In this document: in pieces, positions 1 to 11,909 of the stretch
Position numbering within the stretch: position 1 is the first letter of the stretch
Layout: every line of letters begins with the position of its first letter
Assembly: GCF_011927955.1 (NCBI RefSeq)
Contig: NZ_JAATJN010000001.1
Coordinates: 3,348,001 to 3,412,000 of the forward strand
From: Brevibacterium marinum
GTDB lineage: Bacteria > Actinomycetota > Actinomycetes > Actinomycetales > Brevibacteriaceae
DNA length: 64,000 bases
Direction: 5' to 3'
Position numbers and translations under genes: made by a program
The notes under the pieces: generated by a model
Told to the model about the DNA's origin: nothing
The model's database searches: none
What the model saw: only the letters and a program-made list of their open reading frames with translations

Positions 1-973
<973 letters not shown>

Positions 974-977
<4 letters not shown>

Positions 978-1309
978 GCGAGGATGTGCAGGAGGCCGAC
1001 ACCGAATCGGTCGCTGATGCGGTGTCGGCGGAGGCGTTCGGTGCCGAAGCGGACACCACCGCATCGGTCGAAGACCGATCGCAGGTGCGAGCACACGACG
1101 GTCAGCCCGTCAGCGATGAGATGGCCAGCGCCGCCGCCGTGGCCGCAGTCGTGGCGATCCGCCAGGTGGCACTCGCCTACGCAGCCGATCAGGTGGCGGC
1201 GCTCGACCAGATGGAGACGGACAAACGCGATCGCGCCGGGTTCAATGCCCCACGTCGCAATGTCCGCAGACCCCTCCCCCACTCCTGGACTCAGACGCTG
1301 GGACGCTGA
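974..1309 (+). CDS. accE: acyl-CoA carboxylase epsilon subunit
   Basis: A small (111 aa) protein of the type that docks to the beta subunit of actinobacterial acyl-CoA carboxylases. The C-terminus has the expected proline/arginine-rich segment ending in a tryptophan motif ([19 protein letters not shown]). The first 50 residues are acidic and probably disordered. An alanine-rich helix (about residues 50-75) is likely the beta-binding part. The start ATG overlaps the beta-subunit stop by 4 bp. No Maf or other acc-associated gene follows; the next gene is convergent. The assignment rests on position and the C-terminal motif, because the family is poorly conserved. Confidence 0.85.
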
Positions 1310-1330
1310 GCTTCCCCGCTCCTCGTCGCC

Positions 1331-3897
<2,567 letters not shown>

Positions 3898-3939
3898 AAT
3901 CACATTATTGCACTCGGTGCATTTTTGCCTCAAGTGCAA
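3898..3939 (-). promoter_or_regulatory. promoter and candidate TetR operator
   Basis: Short dyads cluster directly before the tetR ATG. TGCACTCGGTGCA (3909-3921) is a 5+3+5 palindrome. TTGCACT (3908-3914) and AGTGCAA (3933-3939) form a wider inverted pair. On the minus strand TTGAGG (3933-3928), 18 bp and AATAAT (3909-3904) make a plausible sigma-70 promoter with its start at or next to the ATG. Repressor bound to the dyads would cover both promoter elements. This is inferred from layout only. Confidence 0.5.
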
Positions 3940-3995
3940 CTATCGTGTTCTGCGGCACATTCCCAGCCGGGGGCCTGGATCTCCTCGACTCTTCC

Positions 3996-4042
3996 TCAGC
4001 ACCCCGAGCCGCGCGTTCGTCAGTACCCGAGCTTCGCGTTCG
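3996..4042. repeat. stop-codon-spanning tandem duplication, ~23 bp
   Basis: Two adjacent units (3996-4019 and 4020-4042) share TCAG, CCCGAG and CGCGTTCG. A third partial copy (TCAGCACGGG from 4043) lies inside the hydrolase gene. The hydrolase stop (TGA, complement of TCA at 4020) opens the middle unit and recurs at 3996. The segment encoding the protein's last eight residues plus the stop has therefore been duplicated downstream. Confidence 0.75.
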
Positions 4043-4817
4043 TCAGCACGGGAATCGCCTCGGCGGCCTTGTCTGCCCCGCCCAGGTCCACCTCGACGAT
4101 CTCGAGGGCCTCGTCGCCCTCGAGTGAGGAGATGACGTGGCCGAATGGGTCGGAGACGAGGCTGTGGCCGACACCAGTGGGCCCCTTCTTCGGCACCTCG
4201 ACACCGCTGACCTCGGGATCGGCCTGGCCGAGGGCGGCGACGAACATATTGCTGTCGAGCGCACGTGCCCGGGCGAGGGTCTGCCACTGCTCGACCTTGC
4301 CCTTCCCCGCTCCCCAGGCGGCGGAGACGATGGCGAGCCTGGCACCTCGGCGACTGAGCTCGGCGAACAGCTTCGGGAACCGGATGTCGTAACACAGGGT
4401 CAGCCCCACGTCTTCGCCACCCAGATCGATGACGACGGGATCCTCACCGGCGACGACGGTGTCGGACTCCTTGAATCCGAAGGCGTCATAGAGGTGGATC
4501 TTCGCATAGTCCCGACGCTCACCGTTCGGCGAGTAGACGGCGAGCAGATTGATCACCTTCTCACCCGAGATCGCGAACTCACCGACGATCACGCTCAGGC
4601 CGGCCGCGGTGGCCACCTGCGCCATCTCGGTCCTCCACGACTGAACCTGCTCCTCGGCGACCCGGCGCAGTCCGGGACCGAAGGCCGACATCGTGGCCTC
4701 GGGGAACACGACGAACTCGGCACCCGCCTCGGCGGCCCTGTGGGCGTAGTCCCTGACCTTGTCGAGGTTGTCCGCAACCGTGGTGGTCGAGTTGATCTGC
4801 GCGAGTGCGAATTTCAT
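4020..4817 (-). CDS. carbon-nitrogen hydrolase (nitrilase superfamily amidase)
   Basis: A cytosolic thiol amidase of 265 aa, the usual length for the Nit/omega-amidase branch. The catalytic triad is visible: Glu40 (VVFPEA), Lys106 (DYAKIHLYDAF) and Cys142 (LTLCYDIRFP). The KIHLYDAFG and CYDIRFP motifs resemble deaminated-glutathione amidase and related Nit proteins, so repair of deaminated glutathione or hydrolysis of an omega-amide are both possible. ATG start at 4817. It stands alone: the next minus-strand gene upstream is an MFS carrier 83 bp away, and downstream lies the divergently oriented regulatory region of tetR. The 3' end carries a tandem duplication across the stop. Confidence 0.92.
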   Translation of the reverse strand: MKFALAQINSTTTVADNLDKVRDYAHRAAEAGAEFVVFPEATMSAFGPGLRRVAEEQVQSWRTEMAQVATAAGLSVIVGEFAISGEKVINLLAVYSPNGERRDYAKIHLYDAFGFKESDTVVAGEDPVVIDLGGEDVGLTLCYDIRFPKLFAELSRRGARLAIVSAAWGAGKGKVEQWQTLARARALDSNMFVAALGQADPEVSGVEVPKKGPTGVGHSLVSDPFGHVISSLEGDEALEIVEVDLGGADKAAEAIPVLTNAKLGY

Positions 4818-4900
4818 GGTCGGTCCTTACCAGCCGGTGATGGGAACGTTGTGCTCAGGCTACCGTGCCCGCCCGACACGAGGAACCGGTCGGGACGCCC

Positions 4901-6097
4901 TCAGCCGAGGAACTCGCGTCCGGGGCGGCCGCCTCGGTAACGGCCGTGGACGAATGTGTAGACCACAGCGCCGAGGACGACGAGCCCGGCGCAGAGCATG
5001 AACATTCCGCTGCCGCCGGTCAGCGGCTTGATGGCACCGAGGATGATCGGCCCGATCCCCGAGCCCGCATCGAGGAGGAGGAAGAAGGAAGAGGTGGCCA
5101 CCGGCACTCGCGCCATCGCCACGGACTTCACCGCGATCGCCTGCATGCACGGCATGAGCGAGCCGAAGCCGAGGCCGACGAAGATTCCGGCGAGGATGAT
5201 CCCGGGCATGGTCGGCCACATGGCCAGCAGGACATTGCCCACGAGGTTGAATGCGAACACCGGATAGATGACGAAGTTGTCGCCGAGGACGTCCTGGAGG
5301 CGGCCGACGAACAGTCGTGCGACCAGGGAGGCGACGGCGAAGGCGACGAAGAACAGTGACGCTGCCGCCGGAACCCCGCTGTCGGCCGCATAGCCCGCGA
5401 GGAACACGAGCGCAGCGGCGTAGGCGATTCCGACGATGAGCATGATCGCGCCGATGCGCAGACCCGCAGGGTCGACGAGGGTGGACAGCTTGAGGTGCCA
5501 TTTGCTGCGCCGCTGATAGTCGCTGAGCTCCTGCTTGGGCAGCCTGATGATCAAGCACAGGCTGAAGGCGACGATCGACATGATCGCCGAGGCCGCGAAG
5601 AGCATGGGAAAGTCGTAGGCACGGGGAAGCACCACGCCCAGATACGGGCCCAGGGCGGTGGACAGGGTGGTCGCCGTACCGAAGTATCCGGTGCCCTCGC
5701 CTCGGCGGGAGGAGGGGATGACGCTCTGGATCGCCGTCATGATCGCCGTGTTGCCGGCCCCGAAGGCGATGCCGTGGATGATGCGGATGGCGAAGAGCCA
5801 CACCAGGGTGTCGGCTAACATATAGGCGACGGAGGCGAGGATCGAGATCGCCATCGTGATGATGAGCAGTTTGCGGCGGCCGATGAAGTCGAGGTACTTC
5901 CCGGTCAGCACACGGGCGACGACCGCGCCCACGACGAAGGACGAGGACGCGAATCCGGCTGCGGCCTCTCCGGCGGCGAACCGGGCGACGGCATATCCGG
6001 CCATGGACGTCATGAGGAGGTAGAACACCATCGACATCGCCAGGTTGAGACCGATGCCGACGATGAAGTCCTTGGTCCATAGCTGTGCCCGTGCCAC
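4901..6097 (-). CDS. MFS transporter (12 TMS)
   Basis: A 398-aa major facilitator with 12 predicted membrane segments. The loop 2-3 motif reads GKYLDFIGRRK, and GTATTLSTALGPYLGV matches motif C. The closest look is to the YfcJ/YhhS-like arabinose/export branch, but the substrate is unknown. The start is GTG at 6097 with GGAAGAG about 14 bp upstream. It may share a transcript with the amidase gene 83 bp downstream, which would suit an amide or acid carrier, but no coupling is visible. The upstream region is shared divergently with the DUF885 gene. Confidence 0.88.
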   Translation of the reverse strand: MARAQLWTKDFIVGIGLNLAMSMVFYLLMTSMAGYAVARFAAGEAAAGFASSSFVVGAVVARVLTGKYLDFIGRRKLLIITMAISILASVAYMLADTLVWLFAIRIIHGIAFGAGNTAIMTAIQSVIPSSRRGEGTGYFGTATTLSTALGPYLGVVLPRAYDFPMLFAASAIMSIVAFSLCLIIRLPKQELSDYQRRSKWHLKLSTLVDPAGLRIGAIMLIVGIAYAAALVFLAGYAADSGVPAAASLFFVAFAVASLVARLFVGRLQDVLGDNFVIYPVFAFNLVGNVLLAMWPTMPGIILAGIFVGLGFGSLMPCMQAIAVKSVAMARVPVATSSFFLLLDAGSGIGPIILGAIKPLTGGSGMFMLCAGLVVLGAVVYTFVHGRYRGGRPGREFLG

Positions 6098-6176
6098 TGA
6101 AGATCAGTCTCTCTTCCTGTCGAATGATGAGCCCCCGGACTGGTCCGCTGTGATCAGGGCGGGAACCTGTCCATGC

Positions 6177-6199
6177 TATACGGTGACCCGTGCGGGTCA
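6177..6199. promoter_or_regulatory. divergent-promoter palindrome
   Basis: TGACCCGTGCGGGTCA (6184-6199) has two perfect 7-bp arms around TG. It sits directly behind a -10-like TATACG (6177-6182) in the 220-bp gap between the divergent MFS gene and the DUF885 gene. A regulator bound here would straddle the expected +1 of the rightward promoter. No regulator gene is adjacent, so the cognate factor is unknown. Confidence 0.45.
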
Positions 6200-6317
6200 G
6201 GCAGGCCGGTCTGTGATCTCGCTCCGCCCCTCCGGGCCTCCCACCGCCGGGACGGCCGGCCATCGGCGATCGATTCGTCAACGACGGCTGTGTTCTCAGT
6301 CATATAGGGTGAGGTAC

Positions 6318-7988
6318 ATGACCCAGAAGAGAACGCCCTCGGCCATCGATGCCGTTGCCGAAGAATACGTCGACAGATCACTCGCCCTCTCCCCCTCGCT
6401 CGCCCTCTACCTCGGATTGGACGGGGCGAAGGGCTTCGACGACTTCTCCCCCGCCGGCCTGGCAGCTGCCAACGATCTCACCGTCGAGACCCTGGCCAAG
6501 CTCGCCGAAGCCGAGAAGTCGGCCGAGCTCGACGACGTCGATCTCGTGACCATCGATGCGATGCGCGAGCGCCTGTCGGTCGACCGCGACTACTATGAGG
6601 CCGGTCTGGATCACTCGAGCCTCAACGTCATCGAGTCCCCGCTGCAGTCCATTCGCGACGTCTTCGACCTCATGCCCACCGAGACCGCCGAGGACTGGGA
6701 GACGATCGACACGACGATGGCCGCCGTGCCCGACTCCGTCGCCGGCTACCAGGAGTCCCTGTCACTGGCCAAGAGCCGCGGCCAGGTCTCCGCCCGCATC
6801 CAGGTCGAGAAGGTCATCGAGCAGGCCCGGACGCTGGCCGAGTCGGGAAGCAGCTTCGACCTGCTCGTCGCCGGTGCCACCGAAGTGCCATCGGCGCTGC
6901 GCGACGACCTCGACACCCACGCCGAGGCGGCCCGTGCGTCGTTCTCCGGCCTCGCCGATTTCTTGGGTTCGGAGATCCTGCCGGCCGCACCCGAGAACGA
7001 GGCCTGCGGTCGCGAGTCCTACGCCCTGCACTCCCGAAACTTCCTCGGCGCCGAGGTCGACTTCGACGAGACCTATGCGTGGGGACTCGAGGAGCTCGCG
7101 CGCATCGATGCCGAGCAGCGACGCGTCGCCGAGCGGATTCAGCCCGGCGCCGACCTCTTCGAGGTCATGGAGACACTGAATGCGGATCCCGAGCGGACGC
7201 TGCACGGGGCCGAAGGGCTGCGTGAGTGGATGCAGAAGGTCGCCGACGAGGCGATCACCGAGCTCGGCCAGTCCCACTTCGACATTCCCGAGCCCGTGCG
7301 CACGATCGAATGCATGATCGCTCCCTCCGCCACCGGCGGCATCTACTACACGGGACCCACCGACGACTTCTCCCGTCCGGGCCGCATGTGGTGGTCGGTG
7401 CCCGACGGCGTCACCGAGTTCGCCACCTGGCAGGAGAAGACCACCGTCTATCACGAAGGCGTGCCCGGCCATCACCTGCAGGTCGGCCAGGCCACATACG
7501 TCTCCGACACCCTCAACCGCTGGCGTCGCCTCATGTGCTGGGTCTCCGGCCACGGTGAAGGCTGGGCCCTCTACGCGGAGAAGCTCATGGCCGACCTCGG
7601 ATTCCTCGACGACCCGGGGGACTATCTGGGCATGCTCGACTCCCAACGCCTGCGTGCGGCTCGGGTGGTCCTCGACATCGGCTTCCACCTCGGACTCGAA
7701 GCCCCGGCCAGCCTCGGCGGTGGGATCTGGGACCGGGAGAAGGCCTGGCAGTTCCTCACGGACAATGTCGCCATGGACCGGTCCTTCCTCGCGTTCGAGC
7801 TCGACCGCTACCTCGGCTGGCCGGGACAGGCACCGAGCTACAAGATCGGCCAGCGGCTGTGGGAGCAGTTCCGCGACGAGGCCAAGACCGAAGCCGGAGC
7901 CGACTTCGACCTCAAGGCCTTCCATACCAAGGCCCTCAATCTGGGATCGGTCGGCCTCGACACCCTCGGCCGGGCGATGAAGCGCTGA
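6318..7988 (+). CDS. DUF885 family protein (HE-x-x-x-H-type metallopeptidase-like)
   Basis: A 556-aa cytosolic protein of the DUF885 family. The signature TVYHEGVPGHHLQ (about residues 375-388) carries the metal-ligand pattern HE...GHH typical of this family. HGEGWALYAEKL, some 30 residues later, supplies the downstream Glu. RQYLGWPGQAPSYKIG-like sequence near the C-terminus (YLGWPGQAPSYKIGQ) is also characteristic. The family is thought to act on peptides but the substrate is not established. The open frame runs further upstream to 6045, but the ATG at 6318 is preceded by GGGTGAGG and matches the family start. No signal peptide. Confidence 0.9.
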   Translation: MTQKRTPSAIDAVAEEYVDRSLALSPSLALYLGLDGAKGFDDFSPAGLAAANDLTVETLAKLAEAEKSAELDDVDLVTIDAMRERLSVDRDYYEAGLDHSSLNVIESPLQSIRDVFDLMPTETAEDWETIDTTMAAVPDSVAGYQESLSLAKSRGQVSARIQVEKVIEQARTLAESGSSFDLLVAGATEVPSALRDDLDTHAEAARASFSGLADFLGSEILPAAPENEACGRESYALHSRNFLGAEVDFDETYAWGLEELARIDAEQRRVAERIQPGADLFEVMETLNADPERTLHGAEGLREWMQKVADEAITELGQSHFDIPEPVRTIECMIAPSATGGIYYTGPTDDFSRPGRMWWSVPDGVTEFATWQEKTTVYHEGVPGHHLQVGQATYVSDTLNRWRRLMCWVSGHGEGWALYAEKLMADLGFLDDPGDYLGMLDSQRLRAARVVLDIGFHLGLEAPASLGGGIWDREKAWQFLTDNVAMDRSFLAFELDRYLGWPGQAPSYKIGQRLWEQFRDEAKTEAGADFDLKAFHTKALNLGSVGLDTLGRAMKR

Positions 7989-8068
7989 ACGTCGATGCGC
8001 CGGCCGCCGGCCTCTGTGTCGGCGAGCTCGGCTGAAGCGTTGACGAACACTGGTGGGAGAATGACCGC

Positions 8069-8815
8069 GTGAAGAACAACGACAGCCCGGACAGCGACAG
8101 CAAGCGCTCCGAGACCGTGCGCGTCACCGAGGTGCTGCGCGACGAGATCATCGACGGCGACAGGCTGCCGGGAAGCAGGCTGGTCGAGAGGAATCTCGCG
8201 ACCGAACTGGGCGTCAGCCGAGTGCCCGTCCGCGAGGCGCTCAAGCAGCTCGCCTCCGAAGGACTCGTGGTCAATCGGCCGAACACTTGGTCGACCGTGC
8301 GCGAATTCTCCCCCAGTGACATCGCCGACCTCAATGAGGTGCGGGCAGTCTTCGACGTCCTGTCCTTCGAGCTCGCCGCGCAGCGACACAATCGGGAGGG
8401 GCTTGCCAGGCTCGAGGCCACGATGGCCCAAGGCAGGGAACTGTCGAAGGCAGGCGACGCGGTCGGTGCCCATCGCTCTGCCGCGGATTTCCATGCCATC
8501 GTCACCGAGCTCTCGGGCAACCGGCTCCTCGTCGAGATCGGTGAACTCCTCGACTCCCGCATGCGCTGGCAGCTGAGCCAGCACGACGACCTCGACTTCG
8601 TCGCGACCGAGCACGCCCAGCTCTACGACGCGATCGCCCATCGAGATCAGGCGAAGGTCAAAGATCTCGCCGCCCGTCATCTCGGCACGAGTCAGGAACA
8701 GCACGACAAGCACAAGGAGCGCCTGGCGCGGGGCGTCGGCGAGGACGCGAGCTCGGGCACCGGCGACGATTCAGTCGATGGCGCGGGCACAGACGATCAC
8801 GACGCGCCGAGCTAG
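8069..8815 (+). CDS. GntR family (FadR/FCD subfamily) transcriptional regulator
   Basis: 248 aa. It has an N-terminal winged helix (about residues 17-80; LVERNLATELGVSRVPVREALKQLASEGL) and an all-helical FCD ligand domain. The metal-binding histidines appear in DFHAIVTELSGN and in AIAHRD / AARHLG. FCD members usually sense organic acids and regulate the neighbouring catabolic genes; here that is the convergent racemase/NCS1 permease operon. The C-terminal 20 residues are acidic and disordered. The GTG start at 8069 has GGGAG about 10 bp upstream. Candidate FadR-type sites TGGTATNCCA occur before the permease gene. Confidence 0.9.
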   Translation: MKNNDSPDSDSKRSETVRVTEVLRDEIIDGDRLPGSRLVERNLATELGVSRVPVREALKQLASEGLVVNRPNTWSTVREFSPSDIADLNEVRAVFDVLSFELAAQRHNREGLARLEATMAQGRELSKAGDAVGAHRSAADFHAIVTELSGNRLLVEIGELLDSRMRWQLSQHDDLDFVATEHAQLYDAIAHRDQAKVKDLAARHLGTSQEQHDKHKERLARGVGEDASSGTGDDSVDGAGTDDHDAPS

Positions 8816-8832
8816 CTGGGCAGCCGGCTGCA

Positions 8833-9558
8833 TCACGCTGCGTTGAACGGCCACCCGCTCAGCTGCTTCGGCCGAGCCGGTGCATAGGTGCGGACCTTCG
8901 AGGTTCTCAGTCCCAGCCCCACGAGCGATTCGGCCAGCTTCACCGCGGCGGTGACCCCGTCGACGACGGGCACCTCGCACCGATCGACGATGATCTGCTT
9001 GAGATCCGCCATACCCCCGCACCCGAGGACGATCGCTTCGGCACGGTCACGATCGACCGCCTCGGCGGCCTGATCCGCGATAGCGGCCACGGCACGATCC
9101 GGGTGGTTCTCGAGTTCGAGCACGGCCATTCCCGAGGCCCTCACCGAGGCGCAGCGCGCACTCAGCCCGGCCAGCAGCAGCCTGTCCTCGATGAGCGGAA
9201 CGGTGCGATCGAGGGTGGTCACCACGGAGTACCGGTGGCCGAGGAACATCGCCAGGGCAGCACCCGCCTCCGTGATGTCGATGACGGGCACGTCGAGGAG
9301 CTCCTGCAGTCCCTCGCGCCCGTGTTCGCCGTACCCGGCCTGGATGACGGCGTCGAACTCGCCGGGATGCTTCATCACCGCATCCATGACGCCCAGGGCC
9401 GCGAGATAGCTTTCGACGTTCCCTTCGCAGGACTCCGCTCCGAAGCTGGGAGTGAGTCCGATGATCTCGGTGTCCGCCGCGGCGACTTCCCGCGCCGCGC
9501 CGGCGATGCCCTCGGTCATCGATTCCGTGGTGTTGACGTTGACGACGAGAATTCTCAT
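8833..9558 (-). CDS. Asp/Glu/hydantoin racemase family protein
   Basis: 241 aa, full length for hydantoin/allantoin racemases. The N-terminus VVNVNTTESMT matches the NPNTS..MT motif, and LGCGGM carries the second catalytic cysteine (Cys180). The first catalytic position, normally a cysteine in ACFGDPG-like sequence, reads QAGYGEHG here, so Cys is replaced by Gly75. Two-base cysteine racemization may be lost or altered. It lies 50 bp downstream of the NCS1 permease gene on the same strand, so hydantoin, allantoin or another ureide is a likely substrate class. It is convergent with the gntR gene (17 bp apart). Confidence 0.86.
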   Translation of the reverse strand: MRILVVNVNTTESMTEGIAGAAREVAAADTEIIGLTPSFGAESCEGNVESYLAALGVMDAVMKHPGEFDAVIQAGYGEHGREGLQELLDVPVIDITEAGAALAMFLGHRYSVVTTLDRTVPLIEDRLLLAGLSARCASVRASGMAVLELENHPDRAVAAIADQAAEAVDRDRAEAIVLGCGGMADLKQIIVDRCEVPVVDGVTAAVKLAESLVGLGLRTSKVRTYAPARPKQLSGWPFNAA

Positions 9559-9571
9559 GGTGCGCTCTCAA

Positions 9572-9611
9572 TCAGAATGGTGTGGTCTCGATCAGTGTGT
9601 GCGCTCGATCA
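9572..9611. repeat. short tandem array at the permease stop codon
   Basis: Three loosely related units fill the gap between permease and racemase. ATCAG occurs at 9571, 9591 and 9608, spaced 20 and 17 bp, each preceded by CTC or TCG and followed by a GT-rich stretch. The last TCA (9609-9611) is the complement of the permease stop TGA, so the stop triplet recurs in register downstream of the gene. Confidence 0.6.
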
Positions 9612-11126
9612 GTGAGTGGTCGGCACGGCGATCTCCTCGCCGTCGACCTCGCGGAAGGTGAAGTTCCGGCGGGCGATGACGAAGTAGATGATCGCCGCGA
9701 GTCCGGCACCGCTGAACCAGGAGAACTCCGAGAGACCGGCGAACGCGGGAACCAGGGCGAAGACGAGCGAGATGACCGAGGCAGGGATGAACGCGCCGAT
9801 CGCACGCCAGTTCACTCCCCGGTGGTAGAAGTACTCGCCGTCGCCCGCCTCGGTGTAGAGCTGGGGCACGTTGACCTTCGTCTTCCGGACCACCCAGTAG
9901 TCGACCATGATGATGCCGAACAGGGGTCCCAGCAGTGCGCCGAGTCCGCCGAGGAAGTAGACGATGACGACGGGTGAGTCGTAGAGGTTCCACGGCAGGA
10001 TGACGAATCCGATGATCGCGCTGATGAGAGCGGCGCTGCGGAAGTTGAGGTGGCGCGGGAACAGGTTCGTCAGCGCATAGGTCGGTGCGACGAAGTTCGC
10101 CATGAGGTTGACCGCGACCGTGAGGATGAGCAGCGCCAGTGACGCCAGGGCCAGCAGGATCGGGCTGCCGATCGTCTGGACGATGTCTGCCGGTGAGGTG
10201 ATGACGGTGCCGTCGATCTTGTACTGGGCGCCGGCCAGCGAGATCACGACGAGGCCGAAGACGAGCATATTGATCGGGATGCCCCAGAAGTTGCCGACGA
10301 CGATGGAGCCCTTCTTCTTCGCGGCGCGGGTGAAGTCGGAGAAGTTGAGCACGAACGTGCCGTAGATCGAGACCCACAGAGATCCCCCGCCGAGGATGTG
10401 CATCCACATCGGCCACCCGGAGAGGGCGCCGTCGCGGGCCCAGGAGATGGAGAAGCCGACGCGGGAGAGCATCCAGACGGCCAGTGCGAGGAAGGTGACG
10501 AGGATGATCGGTCCGGCGATCGCCTCGTATTTGCGGATCATCTCCATGCCGTAGCTGACGATGACGACCTGGATGACCCACAGGAGGCTGAAGGAGAACC
10601 AGCCGAGGCCGGAGAGTCCGAGGAATTCGGTGTCGGCCCAGGTCTGCAGGCCCGGGATGAGCGTGATGAGCAGGACGTTGAGCACGCTCGAGGCCAGGTA
10701 GGTCTGGATGCCGAACCAGGCGATCGCGACGACGCCGCGCACGGAAGCCGCGAGTTGGGCACCGTGGATGCCGAAGGCGATGCGACTCATCACCGGGTAG
10801 GGCACTCCCGTCTTGTGCCCCATGAAGCCCGAGAGGGTCAGCAGGAAGAAGAGCAGAGCGGCGCCGACGAGAAGCGCGACGAGGATCTGCCAGGCACCGA
10901 GGCCGAGCGCGAAGAGACCGAGGGCGAAGCCGTAGTTGCCCAGGGAGTGGACGTCGTTGGCCCAAAGGGTGAAGACGCTGTACGCGGTCCAGCTTCGGCC
11001 TTCCTTCTTGCTGGGCGCCAGGTCCGCGTTGTAGAACCGGGGACTGATGCGGTGCGCTGCCAACTGTTCGGGGCTGGGGCCCATCCAGTTGGGCGCGGAT
11101 TCGTGTGCGGTCTCAGTCGTTGCCAT
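9609..11126 (-). CDS. NCS1 family permease (allantoin/hydantoin/nucleobase type)
   Basis: A 505-aa, 12-TMS cation-coupled importer. NCS1 features include the N-terminal SPRFYNADLAP segment, FTLWANDVHSLGNYGFALGLFALGLG (split here as FTLWANDVHS and NYGFALGLF) and VPYPVMSRIAFG in TM3, with AYFLGG-like sequence near TM8-9. The family includes PucI and Mhp1. With a racemase-family enzyme downstream and a GntR regulator beyond it, uptake of hydantoins, allantoin or a pyrimidine-like compound is likely. The frame is open to 11249, but the ATG at 11126 begins the conserved N-terminus. Two TGGTATNCCA sites lie upstream. Confidence 0.92.
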   Translation of the reverse strand: MATTETAHESAPNWMGPSPEQLAAHRISPRFYNADLAPSKKEGRSWTAYSVFTLWANDVHSLGNYGFALGLFALGLGAWQILVALLVGAALLFFLLTLSGFMGHKTGVPYPVMSRIAFGIHGAQLAASVRGVVAIAWFGIQTYLASSVLNVLLITLIPGLQTWADTEFLGLSGLGWFSFSLLWVIQVVIVSYGMEMIRKYEAIAGPIILVTFLALAVWMLSRVGFSISWARDGALSGWPMWMHILGGGSLWVSIYGTFVLNFSDFTRAAKKKGSIVVGNFWGIPINMLVFGLVVISLAGAQYKIDGTVITSPADIVQTIGSPILLALASLALLILTVAVNLMANFVAPTYALTNLFPRHLNFRSAALISAIIGFVILPWNLYDSPVVIVYFLGGLGALLGPLFGIIMVDYWVVRKTKVNVPQLYTEAGDGEYFYHRGVNWRAIGAFIPASVISLVFALVPAFAGLSEFSWFSGAGLAAIIYFVIARRNFTFREVDGEEIAVPTTH

Positions 11127-11157
11127 GTGGTTCGCTCTAATCTGACATGCACATCGC

Positions 11158-11357
11158 TGGGATACCAAATCTCGGATCACAGCGCTGTGGCGGCGAGTTC
11201 TGTCGATATCAGCGTAACTTGAGTCACATGTGATGCGCAATGGCACCATGGCGAGGTCTGCCGATATTCGGCTTAGCTACAGTGATCGTTCGAGGTGTTC
11301 CGCCGCTGGTCACGTGCCTCACAACACATTCGAGGCTTTGAAGTATTTGGCATACCA
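11158..11357 (-). promoter_or_regulatory. two FadR-type candidate operators upstream of the NCS1 permease
   Basis: On the minus strand TGGTATCCCA (11167-11158) and TGGTATGCCA (11357-11348) share the dyad TGGTATNCCA, the kind of site bound by FCD-type GntR regulators. They lie 32 and 222 bp upstream of the permease ATG. The GntR gene at 8069 is the natural candidate. This is inference from motif likeness and position. Confidence 0.45.
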
Positions 11358-11401
11358 TTAAGTTCTCGATGCGATGGACAGGTGCGCTGAGCATATCCTC
11401 C

Positions 11402-11475
11402 GGCGGCCTTTCCCCCTTTCCAGCTCAGGCGGCCTTTCCCCTCCAGCCGAGGCAACCTTCTCCCCCTCCACCGCA
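11402..11475. repeat. orphan degenerate tandem repeat, ~24 bp unit
   Basis: Three units begin GGCGGCCTTTCCCC, GGCGGCCTTTCCCC and GGCAACCTTCTCCCC, at about 11402, 11428 and 11451, and end in CAGCTCA, CAGCCGA and CACCGCA. It resembles the 3'-end arrays elsewhere in the window in unit length and decay. No intact gene ends beside it. Confidence 0.55.
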
Positions 11476-11606
11476 GGCACCCACCAGGCAGCGCAGGCAG
11501 CAGAGGAACGGCAGCGACTCTGGTTCCGCCGCTGCCGACGTTGTTTCCGCTGCACTGCTGCCGCACGATCCGTCATAGTCCACTTACGGTCGATTCTTGG
11601 GGATAT

Positions 11607-11630
11607 TTCGACCATCTGCCCACGACCACG
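11607..11630. repeat. solitary copy of a motif found in the hairpin at 12864-12921
   Basis: TTCGACCATCTGCCCAC followed by GACCACG matches, with one difference over 23 bases, the 3' arm of the inverted repeat at 12899-12921. The two copies bracket the DUF559 gene in direct orientation, about 1.29 kb apart. No partner arm is present next to this copy. Confidence 0.7.
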
Positions 11631-11909
11631 AGCCGGCGATGAGCCAGCTGCGGTCCACTGAACGAGCTTCGCGCCCGGTGGGCTGGTTAAGGAGATCCTC
11701 GACCTGGGTGCACAGGCCGCTTGGCGAGCGGCACCACTGGAGTGCATACGGCCTGTGGATGCCAGAGCACCGTCCACAGGAAGTTGCGCAGCTGTTCTGT
11801 TGGCGTCTGAACAGTGTCACTGTCTTGGGCTATGACGACGACTCGCAATTCCAGACGATCCACGACCTCGGCGACGCCGAGCCAGCACCGGCTCACGGGG
11901 AATCGGCCG

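Larger units (their letters stand above)
11127..11909. other. 783-bp stretch without a convincing gene
   Basis: Nothing here reads as a real protein: the open frames on both strands are low-complexity Arg/Pro/Ser sequence. The first 230 bases are comparatively AT-rich and hold the permease regulatory sites. Bases 11402-11475 hold a degenerate tandem repeat. Base 11607 starts a 24-bp motif that recurs in the hairpin downstream of the next gene. The stretch could be a decayed gene or a long leader for the DUF559 gene. Confidence 0.5.

Noticed and set aside
11358..11777. Coding gene in the 11.1-11.9 kb gap
   Set aside because: All frames are low-complexity with no conserved segment or ribosome site.
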